Source of the DNA: an uncultured Peptostreptococcaceae bacterium
GTDB taxonomy: Bacteria; Bacillota; Clostridia; Peptostreptococcales; Anaerovoracaceae
Assembly (NCBI GenBank): GCA_905236895.1
Contig: CAJOQI010000098.1
Coordinates: 1 to 5,421 of the forward strand
Direction: 5' to 3'
DNA length: 5,421 nucleotides
Below the pieces are notes generated by a model. The model saw nothing but the letters and a program-made list of their open reading frames with translations, was not told the origin of the DNA and made no database searches. This document shows, piece after piece, positions 1-5,230 of this stretch; positions within the stretch are counted from its first letter, which is position 1, and every line of letters starts with the position of its first letter. The translations under genes and the position numbers were made by a program.

Positions 1-1427
1 GATACTTCTTCCAAAAGCAGGGTCCCCTTGTCCGCCTGCTCCAAGGCTCCGGTCACCTTTTCCTTCTTTGACGAACTACCAAAGAGTTCCTGTTCCGCCT
101 TTACCGGGTCCAAAGACGCACAGTTAAGTTTGACGAAGGGCTGCATATTTCTATTGCTGTTTCTCTGTATAAGGTCTGCAATCTTTTCTTTACCCGTCCC
201 GGGCATTCCCGTAATCAAAACATTGCAATCGTATTTGGCCATCGTTAAGGCCTCGTCCACCGCCACGCTCATGGCATGGCTCTCATAGACCATATCCTCC
301 ACCAGAGTTGGATCTCCCGAGGTCCGCTTAATCATCCTGCTTCTCTTCCCCACGGGATGGGCGGAGTCCTCCACCACCTTGGCATTAGCCTCCCTTGCAG
401 CCCCTTCCAAATAGGGAAGCATATCCCTAACTATTTGGAAGTCGAATTCATCATAGGCCTCCAGATAACCGTCGGCGCATCTGATGTCAAGCTGTCTGGA
501 GATAGCCTCCGTAATATACAGCGCAATATTGTAATTGTTTATCAGATTGGCAAAGATTACGGTTCCGCCGCTTTTGGTGGCAAGAATATTGATAGTTTCC
601 GCTCCTTGGATATCCGCACAGTTTACGGATACATCAAAGGCTCCGTCCCCCTGGATTTTCTCGATACATTCAAGAGGCTTCAGAATATCCAGATAGTAGA
701 TTTGGTTAAACACCCTCTTAACCAAATCGTCGATTCTGCCCCCCTTAATAACCATCTCCGTTTTCTTGTCCAGGAGGCAAACTATCTCCGCATCTTCTCT
801 TGCAACTTTTCTTATGGCATAGCCAAAGAGGAGGTTGGAAAGAAGGTTGTTTCCCACTATGAGGAACTTCTTCTTTCCCACTGCGGTACTGCTTATTCTG
901 AAGATGGTTCCCGACTCGTTCAATATATACATGAGAAGATCAAGAGGAAGGTTCTCGGGCTTTCTGATAACGGGAACGTCCTTGGCCACAATGCAATAGC
1001 CTTCAACCTCTATCTGTCCGAAGGCTCTATCCACGGATATGATTCGGTCTATGTAAAGAGGGATTGATGTTAGGGATGCATTGCATATAACCTCTTCTCC
1101 CGGTTTGAAATTCTTCTTATTGGAATATCCCTCCCCGATTTCGCTTACTCGTCCCGCAAGAAGTCCTCCCGTATCCGTAACGGGATTATGAAGCTTGCCT
1201 CGGCGAATGACGATGTCCATGATCTTTTGTTTGATTCTTTCTTCGTTGTCGTTGGCCTCAAGGCATATTTCTTTGAAGCTGGTTATTTCAAGATGAACCC
1301 TGCTCACCTCTATCCGCATTTCGTCATGGTAAATATCCCTGCTATTATCCAATCTCCACGCTGATGTGGGAAGCACGTATTTGGGTTCTATTACCCTTTG
1401 GGTTCCATAGGAATTCAATTCTTTCAT
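1..1427 (-). CDS. Kdd-like domain fused to NtrC/TyrR-type AAA+ regulator (3' end outside window)
   Basis: The frame starts at ATG 1427, preceded by a purine-rich AAGGGA ribosome binding site, and stays open for 475 codons to the left edge. I translated it codon by codon and found no stop. Residues ~1-345 resemble L-erythro-3,5-diaminohexanoate dehydrogenase (lysine fermentation): the TQRVIEP start, RGKLHNPVTDTGG at 76-88, and a Rossmann-like second half (FLIVGNNLLSN at 188-198, FDVSVNCAD, GGTVIFANL). After a linker, ~375-475 match the start of a sigma-54-interaction AAA+ domain: Walker A GMPGTGKE (407-414), PFVKLNCAS, ELFG (447-450) and a Walker-B-like GTLLLEE (468-474). About 200 more residues, including a DNA-binding helix-turn-helix, would be expected beyond the edge. 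The Rossmann glycines are degenerate and GAFTGA is missing, so I infer a ligand-sensing regulator rather than an enzyme. It is divergent from kal, its likely target. The fusion is clearly seen; the regulatory role is inferred. Confidence 0.85.
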   Translation of the reverse strand, partial: MKELNSYGTQRVIEPKYVLPTSAWRLDNSRDIYHDEMRIEVSRVHLEITSFKEICLEANDNEERIKQKIMDIVIRRGKLHNPVTDTGGLLAGRVSEIGEGYSNKKNFKPGEEVICNASLTSIPLYIDRIISVDRAFGQIEVEGYCIVAKDVPVIRKPENLPLDLLMYILNESGTIFRISSTAVGKKKFLIVGNNLLSNLLFGYAIRKVAREDAEIVCLLDKKTEMVIKGGRIDDLVKRVFNQIYYLDILKPLECIEKIQGDGAFDVSVNCADIQGAETINILATKSGGTVIFANLINNYNIALYITEAISRQLDIRCADGYLEAYDEFDFQIVRDMLPYLEGAAREANAKVVEDSAHPVGKRSRMIKRTSGDPTLVEDMVYESHAMSVAVDEALTMAKYDCNVLITGMPGTGKEKIADLIQRNSNRNMQPFVKLNCASLDPVKAEQELFGSSSKKEKVTGALEQADKGTLLLEEV

Positions 1428-1446
1428 TTTCTTTTCCCTTTTCAAG

Positions 1447-1464
1447 CGAACCTAAATCGGTTCG
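1447..1464. promoter_or_regulatory. Candidate operator: perfect inverted repeat CGAACC-N6-GGTTCG
   Basis: The arms CGAACC (1447-1452) and GGTTCG (1459-1464) are exact reverse complements, separated by six bases. The site lies 20 bases upstream of the regulator ATG, just downstream of its predicted transcription start. Its centre is roughly 100 bases upstream of the predicted kal start. The 6-N6-6 layout is the same as the E. coli TyrR box, although the base sequence differs. I infer it is the binding site of the neighbouring AAA+ regulator. A six-base arm can also occur by chance. Confidence 0.45.
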
Positions 1465-1480
1465 TTTTCTTCTTGGTCTT

Positions 1481-1509
1481 AATATAGCCTATTGAAGGGG
1501 TTTTTACAA
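1481..1509 (-). promoter_or_regulatory. Sigma-A-type promoter for the Kdd-AAA+ regulator
   Basis: Read on the minus strand, TTGTAA (1509-1504) and TATATT (1486-1481) are separated by 17 bases. This would start transcription near 1474, giving a leader of about 45 bases that contains the inverted repeat at 1447-1464. The call rests on consensus matching only. Confidence 0.55.
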
Positions 1510-1520
1510 TGAGAATTGGG

Positions 1521-1548
1521 TGGACAAAAAATATCCCCATAGTATAAT
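1521..1548 (+). promoter_or_regulatory. Sigma-A-type promoter for kal
   Basis: TGGACA (1521-1526, five of six matches to TTGACA) and a perfect TATAAT (1543-1548) are separated by 16 bases. The predicted start is near 1555, about 23 bases before the kal ATG. It is back-to-back with the promoter of the divergent regulator, with only 11 bases between the two -35 boxes. A housekeeping-type promoter here argues against sigma-54 control of kal. Confidence 0.65.
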
Positions 1549-1577
1549 CGAATTGCGATACTGAAAGGAGAATTAAC

Positions 1578-1970
1578 ATGGAAGAGAAAATCACATCCAC
1601 CATTAGACTTAGAATGTCAGCAAAGGACGCTCACTATGGCGGCAATCTGGTAGACGGAGCCCATATGGTTCACCTCTTCGGAGACGTGGCCACAGAGCTT
1701 TTGATCAAATGCGACGGAGACGAGGGTCTCTTCTGTGCCTATGATAACGTGGAATTCCTTGCTCCCGTTTACGCAGGAGACTATATTGAAGCCTACGGAG
1801 AAATCACCAGCATCGGAAACACCTCCCGCAAGATGAGCTTTGAAGCGAGAAAGGTAATCGTTGCTCGACCCGACATCAGCGAATCCGCTGCAGATGTATT
1901 GGATGAGCCAATCGTAGTTTGCCGCGCAACAGGAACCTGCGTAGTTCCAAAGGAGTGCAAGAGGAAATAG
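1578..1970 (+). CDS. kal: 3-aminobutyryl-CoA ammonia-lyase
   Basis: This 130-residue protein is a small hotdog-fold lyase that converts L-3-aminobutyryl-CoA to crotonyl-CoA and ammonia, a late step of anaerobic lysine fermentation in the cytoplasm. It is recognised by the N-terminal segment [20 protein letters not shown] (17-36) followed by [22 protein letters not shown] (55-76), which are typical of the Kal / beta-aminoacyl-CoA ammonia-lyase family, and by its family-like length. The ATG at 1578 has a strong AAAGGAG site seven bases upstream. The gene forms its own transcription unit, with a promoter at 1521-1548 and a terminator at 1985-2034. The divergent neighbour carries a domain from Kdd, an earlier enzyme of the same pathway, which supports the assignment. 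The close relative beta-alanyl-CoA ammonia-lyase cannot be excluded from sequence alone. The other kam/kdd/kce genes are not in the window. Confidence 0.85.
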   Translation: MEEKITSTIRLRMSAKDAHYGGNLVDGAHMVHLFGDVATELLIKCDGDEGLFCAYDNVEFLAPVYAGDYIEAYGEITSIGNTSRKMSFEARKVIVARPDISESAADVLDEPIVVCRATGTCVVPKECKRK

Positions 1971-1984
1971 CTCCCTAAAGATTC

Positions 1985-2034
1985 AATAAAAAACGTTCCC
2001 CAATGCCATAGCATCTCGGGGAACGTTTTTTATT
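1985..2034. terminator. Bidirectional rho-independent terminator between kal and rluB
   Basis: A perfect 17-base inverted repeat (1985-2001 with 2018-2034) encloses a 16-base loop that can form its own small ATGC/GCAT stem. The base of the stem is an A-run on one side and a T-run on the other, so it serves both directions. It ends kal, 14 bases after its stop, and the scfA-scfB-rluB operon, 14 bases after the rluB stop. Confidence 0.92.
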
Positions 2035-2048
2035 TGCTTTTGTCTATT

Positions 2049-2750
2049 CTATTTACTCAGGCTTTCGATTTCCTTCTTCGTCAGCTTGCGATAGCCTCCT
2101 ACCGCGAGACGACCCAGTTTAACATCTCCTATGGCCACTCTTTCCAGTTCCAGTACCGGAGTTCCTACAGCCTTGAACATCTTTCTCACCTGACGATAGC
2201 GGCCTTCGTGGATGGTTATCTTAACCTCAGTTTGCTTGGGTAATTCTCTCATCACCTCCACCTCTGCAGGTGATGTAACAAAGCCGCCTATATCTATTCC
2301 TTTCCTAAGTCTATTGAGTTTTCCCTCCGTAAGGAATCCGTTTATCTTGGCTATATAGGTTTTACCCTGGCCGTGCTTGGGATGAGCCACCTTCTGAGCC
2401 CAGTCCCCGTCGTTGGTCATAATGAGAAGACCCGTAGTATTATAGTCCAGCCTTCCAACCGGGAACAGCCTTCCCTCCACATCCGTAACCAGATCCATTA
2501 CCGTGGGTCTGTCAAACTGATCCTTTATGGAGGTTATATAGCCAAGGGGCTTATTAAGAGCAAGATATACCTTCTCTTCAACAGGATTAATGACATTTCC
2601 GTTTACGCTGACCACGTCCCCTTCCTTCACATCATAGCCCGGTTCTTTAAGGGTGATGCCGTTAACCTTCACATTGCCGTTATTGATTAATTCGTCGGCT
2701 TTTCGACGGCTGCATATTCCCGCCTCTGCGATATATTTATTTATTCTCAT
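2049..2750 (-). CDS. rluB: RsuA/RluB-family rRNA pseudouridine synthase
   Basis: This 233-residue enzyme isomerises uridine to pseudouridine in ribosomal RNA. By family it most likely modifies helix 80-90 region uridines of 23S rRNA (RluB type). An S4 RNA-binding domain occupies about residues 1-48 (MRINKYIAEAGICSRRKADE...). The catalytic domain follows, with NKPLGYITS, the active-site motif GRLDYNTTGLLI (Asp102 catalytic) and the C-terminal EGRYRQVRKMF signature. I chose ATG 2750 rather than an ATG 60 bases further upstream because it sits directly at the S4 domain and has a GGAGGAAGT ribosome binding site. This start overlaps the scfB stop as ATGA, indicating translational coupling. It is the last gene of the operon, followed by the terminator. 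RluB and RsuA are hard to separate without a tree; the clostridial context favours RluB. Confidence 0.88.
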   Translation of the reverse strand: MRINKYIAEAGICSRRKADELINNGNVKVNGITLKEPGYDVKEGDVVSVNGNVINPVEEKVYLALNKPLGYITSIKDQFDRPTVMDLVTDVEGRLFPVGRLDYNTTGLLIMTNDGDWAQKVAHPKHGQGKTYIAKINGFLTEGKLNRLRKGIDIGGFVTSPAEVEVMRELPKQTEVKITIHEGRYRQVRKMFKAVGTPVLELERVAIGDVKLGRLAVGGYRKLTKKEIESLSK

Positions 2751-4237
2751 ACTTCCTCCGAGGTTTCTTCCTCCCAAAGGCTTCTCTCTGCCGCCATCAT
2801 GATGGCACATTCCATTCTCTTCTTAAACAAATCACAGCCCTGCTTATAGACTCCGGTAATATCTCCCGTAGCGTGATATGAATTGGCTGCGCATCCTCCG
2901 CTGCAATATAGTCTTGCCCAGCAATCGTCGCATTCCTTCCGTGCATATACATTGCAAGCCTTGAACTTGTCCCGAATATCCACGGCTGTAATTCCATCAA
3001 AGATATTTCCCATGAGATAGTCCTTATCCCCAACAAATTGGTGGCAAGGATATAGGTCTCCCTGAGGAGTTACGGCAAAGTATTCCGTACCGGAACCGCA
3101 TCCTACGATCCTCTTATAGATGCAAGGGCCGTGAGCTAAATCCAGCATATAGTGATAGAAGGTGAAGGGCTGCTTCCCCGGTTCATCCGAGCCTTCCCTC
3201 TCCCTCTTCAGCATTTCCTTTGCCAGAATCTCATACTGCCCCTTTACTATTTCCAAATCTTCAGCAGCAAGAGCGAATCTGCTCTCCGGATCCGTAACCA
3301 CAGGCTCCATGGAAAGTTCCGTAAATCCCAGCTCCGTCATATGGAAAACATCATTAGTAAAATCGGGATTATAGTGAGTAAATGTACCTCTCATATAGTA
3401 ATTGGTATTGGGCGAGTTAATCTCTTCGCCTCTCCCCGACACCGCCCCTCCGCAAGGCTTACCCATTCTCTCAGCCACCAGCTTCTGGAATTTGGGAACA
3501 ATAATATCGTAGCTTCCCCGGCCTGTGGCGGTTATTCTCTCTCTATCGTGAATCTCCTTACGGCCATCCAGGGATAGCACCACATTATGGCATTCTTTGT
3601 TGGCGAATTCTATAACCTCATCATCTATTCCCATGCCGTTGGTTGTTAGAGTAAAGCGGAAATTCTTTCCCGTCTCCTGCTCCACCCTTCTGGCATAGGC
3701 CACGATTTCTTTCACCACATCAAAATTCAGAAGAGGCTCTCCCCCAAAGAAATCCACTTCCAGATTTCTATGGCTACCGGAGTTTTCTATCAAAAAATCG
3801 ATTGCCCTCTTTCCCACCCCTGCACTCATCAAAGCACTGGGACCTTTGAACTTTCCTTGGCCGGCAAAGCAGTATGAACATGTGAGATCGCAGGCGTGGG
3901 CCACATGGAGGCAAAGGGCTTTGATGTCCGTTTTTCTTGCAGATGCAATCTCAGGACTCAGCCTAAACTCATCTTCCGTAAAGAGTTTATCTACCTCTTT
4001 TAGAGAGCGTACATCTTCATAGCATTCTTCCATATCCGAAGATGATAGGGGGCCTTCCGGAAGAATCTCATCTCCCCCTTCTCCATATTTCTTCAGCAGT
4101 TCATCAACTATCTCTTCCTTTGTTTTCTCACAAAAAAGACGGATGATGTCATAAGCCACATCATCCACCAAATGTACCGAACCGCTATAAACATCGATCA
4201 CAATATTATGACCGTTAAGTTTATACTGATGAATCAT
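2747..4237 (-). CDS. scfB: Radical SAM SCIFF peptide maturase (thioether-forming)
   Basis: This 496-residue radical S-adenosylmethionine enzyme forms Cys-to-residue thioether crosslinks in the SCIFF precursor encoded immediately upstream (CteB/ScfB family). Residues ~1-90 look like a RiPP recognition domain that binds the leader peptide (MIHQYKLNGHNIVIDVYSGS...). The 4Fe-4S/SAM motif is C116-x3-C120-x2-C123, and GGEP lies at 165-168. The C-terminal SPASM-type region carries auxiliary-cluster cysteines, including C372, C380, C398, C436, C439, C445, C449 and C468, with YCSGGC at 444-449. The ATG at 4237 lies 13 bases after the scfA stop, and its AAGGA site overlaps that stop codon. Compared with relatives I recall (about 450 residues), it has an acidic stretch after residue 50 and a Gly/Ser-rich insertion near 261-279. 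The identity is very secure given the adjacent precursor. Confidence 0.96.
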   Translation of the reverse strand: MIHQYKLNGHNIVIDVYSGSVHLVDDVAYDIIRLFCEKTKEEIVDELLKKYGEGGDEILPEGPLSSSDMEECYEDVRSLKEVDKLFTEDEFRLSPEIASARKTDIKALCLHVAHACDLTCSYCFAGQGKFKGPSALMSAGVGKRAIDFLIENSGSHRNLEVDFFGGEPLLNFDVVKEIVAYARRVEQETGKNFRFTLTTNGMGIDDEVIEFANKECHNVVLSLDGRKEIHDRERITATGRGSYDIIVPKFQKLVAERMGKPCGGAVSGRGEEINSPNTNYYMRGTFTHYNPDFTNDVFHMTELGFTELSMEPVVTDPESRFALAAEDLEIVKGQYEILAKEMLKREREGSDEPGKQPFTFYHYMLDLAHGPCIYKRIVGCGSGTEYFAVTPQGDLYPCHQFVGDKDYLMGNIFDGITAVDIRDKFKACNVYARKECDDCWARLYCSGGCAANSYHATGDITGVYKQGCDLFKKRMECAIMMAAERSLWEEETSEEV

Positions 4238-4250
4238 TTAGGTTCTTTCC

Positions 4251-4391
4251 TTATTTTTTCTCGCAGGGCTGATTAGCAACGCCGCAGGAAGTCTTGCAAG
4301 CAGACTGACAGCTGGTCTGGCACTCGCCGCATCCGCCGTCCTTAAGGCTTTCTTTGAGATTTCTTGTTTCTATAGTTTTAATGCGTTTCAT
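4251..4391 (-). CDS. scfA: Six-cysteine ranthipeptide precursor SCIFF
   Basis: This 46-residue ribosomal peptide is the substrate of the ScfB maturase. The N-terminal leader MKRIKTIETRNLKESLKDGG (1-20) is followed by a core with six cysteines at 21, 24, 28, 32, 36 and 43 (CGECQTSCQSACKTSC, then NQPCE). This is an almost canonical SCIFF (six cysteines in forty-five residues) sequence. The cysteines become thioether donors to non-alpha carbons, making a ranthipeptide; a quorum-sensing or population-level role has been proposed for this family. The start ATG 4391 has an AAAGGTG ribosome binding site and the stop is TAA at 4253-4251. The gene is first in the operon with scfB and rluB. It was found by reading the minus strand; its leader carries a long inverted repeat at 4433-4464. 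Confidence 0.96.
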   Translation of the reverse strand: MKRIKTIETRNLKESLKDGGCGECQTSCQSACKTSCGVANQPCEKK

Positions 4392-4432
4392 AATAATCAC
4401 CTTTCTTTTTTTGCTGAAATAATCTTACTATC

Positions 4433-4464
4433 CCATGGGCCTTCTTGTCAAGAAAGGCCCATGG
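4433..4464. repeat. Long inverted repeat in the scfA upstream region
   Basis: The arms 4433-4447 (CCATGGGCCTTCTTG) and 4449-4464 pair over 15 bases with one bulged A at 4455. No strong T-run follows on either side, so it is a poor terminator. If scfA is transcribed from the promoter at 4493-4521, the repeat forms a stable hairpin in the leader, about 40 bases before the ATG. Its centre also contains a perfect TTGACA on the minus strand (4451-4446) with TAAGAT 18 bases further on, so it could instead be an operator over a second promoter. I cannot choose between these readings from sequence. Confidence 0.7.
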
Positions 4465-4492
4465 TTTCTCTTTAAAAAACAACTGAAAAGCA

Positions 4493-4521
4493 ATTATACA
4501 AATACCTGTAATCAAATGCAA
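4493..4521 (-). promoter_or_regulatory. Sigma-A-type promoter for the scfA-scfB-rluB operon
   Basis: On the minus strand, TTGCAT (4521-4516) and a perfect TATAAT (4498-4493) are separated by 17 bases. The predicted start is near 4486, giving a leader of about 95 bases. The -35 box is weak (three of six). It is back-to-back with the GNAT promoter, with seven bases between the -35 boxes. Confidence 0.5.
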
Positions 4522-4528
4522 TATAACA

Positions 4529-4556
4529 TTGAAAAAGCCCTATTATTTGGTATACT
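4529..4556 (+). promoter_or_regulatory. Sigma-A-type promoter for the GNAT gene
   Basis: TTGAAA (4529-4534) and TATACT (4551-4556) are separated by 16 bases. Transcription would begin near 4563, about 30 bases before the ATG at 4595. The call rests on consensus matching only. Confidence 0.6.
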
Positions 4557-4594
4557 GATTCCAATCTATTTTTGTCCATATATGAGGTGCCAAA

Positions 4595-5149
4595 ATGAAA
4601 TACGAGGCCATTGAGAAAAATGATAAACTGGGCAGAGAAATCATTATAAGGAGCGCAGAGGTAAAGGATGCTGCGGCTTTGATAAAATATATGGAAACCA
4701 CCGCCACAGAAAGTCGCAATCTATTAAGAGAGCCCGGTGAGCGAGTCCCCTCTTTGGAGCAAGAAGAAGAATTCCTAAAAGGGAGGATGGAAGCGGAGCG
4801 AGAACTGATGCTGGTTGCCTATTATGACGATAAGCTCCTTGGGGCCTGCTCCTTAATGAGCCCGGGGCCTCAGCTAAGGTTTAAGCATCGCTGCATTATT
4901 GCCATCGCCCTCCTAAAGGAGAATTGGGGCCAAGGCATCGGCACTTTGATGTTGGAAACCCTTCTTGATGTTGCAAAAGAAGTGGGCTATGAGCAAGTGG
5001 AGCTGGAAGTGGTATCCACCAATGAAACAGCAAAGGCCCTATACGAAAAGATGGGCTTTGTTAAATACGGGGTTCTTCCCAACAATATGAAATACCAAGA
5101 CGGCACCTATGCCGATACGGAATGGATGATGAAGAAACTCATCCCTTAA
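4595..5149 (+). CDS. GNAT-family N-acetyltransferase
   Basis: This 184-residue soluble enzyme is predicted to transfer an acetyl group from acetyl-CoA to an amine; its substrate is not identifiable. The acetyl-CoA-binding motif A is at 101-124, with ENWGQGIGT (109-117) supplying the Q/R-x-x-G-x-G/A pyrophosphate loop. Motif B-like NETAKALYEKMGF (143-155), followed by VKYG, is the usual C-terminal strand-helix of the fold. The length is normal for a single GNAT domain. The ATG at 4595 is preceded by GAGGTG at 4584-4589. The gene appears monocistronic, with its own promoter and a hairpin at 5167-5193. It is divergent from scfA, but nothing shows that the two act together. It resembles stand-alone GNAT proteins annotated as acting on small molecules or proteins; family confidence is high, function unknown. 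Confidence 0.9.
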   Translation: MKYEAIEKNDKLGREIIIRSAEVKDAAALIKYMETTATESRNLLREPGERVPSLEQEEEFLKGRMEAERELMLVAYYDDKLLGACSLMSPGPQLRFKHRCIIAIALLKENWGQGIGTLMLETLLDVAKEVGYEQVELEVVSTNETAKALYEKMGFVKYGVLPNNMKYQDGTYADTEWMMKKLIP

Positions 5150-5166
5150 ATAGAATCAAAAACAAA

Positions 5167-5193
5167 CAAGAGACGGGATTAACCCGTCTCTTG
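5167..5193 (-). terminator. Hairpin terminator, mainly for the PIN gene
   Basis: A perfect 11-base stem (5167-5177 with 5183-5193, CAAGAGACGGG) encloses a five-base loop. Read on the minus strand it is followed by TTTGTTTTTG, a good termination tract, about 38 bases after the stop of the PIN-domain gene. On the plus strand only CGACTTT follows, so termination of the GNAT gene is less certain. Confidence 0.8.
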
Positions 5194-5230
5194 CGACTTT
5201 GGTGGGCTACACAAGGATGATTTAGAACAC

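Noticed and set aside
276..1067. Plus-strand 263-codon open frame, opposite the Kdd-AAA+ gene
   Set aside because: It lies antisense to the continuous minus-strand frame, which has clear Kdd and Walker A motifs. Its own translation shows no recognisable domain and no convincing ribosome binding site.
1474..1489. Possible sigma-54 (-24/-12) promoter toward kal, TGG...GC with GG-N10-GC spacing
   Set aside because: Only the GG and GC pairs and a few other bases match; the CAC and TTGC parts do not. A much better sigma-A promoter lies at 1521-1548, and the regulator lacks GAFTGA.
1497..1537. GGGGTTTTT ... AAAAAATATCCCC imperfect inverted repeat around the divergent -35 boxes
   Set aside because: The arms are interrupted and low in complexity; they are not better than expected in an AT-rich promoter region.
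2751..2810. 20-residue N-terminal extension of the pseudouridine synthase from an ATG at 2810
   Set aside because: The extension lies inside the scfB coding end and precedes the conserved S4-domain start. ATG 2750 has the better ribosome binding site and the ATGA overlap.
3152..3577. Plus-strand 141-codon open frame opposite scfB, and the similar frames at 2373-2690 and 2797-3036
   Set aside because: They are shadows of scfB and rluB, with no recognisable domains.
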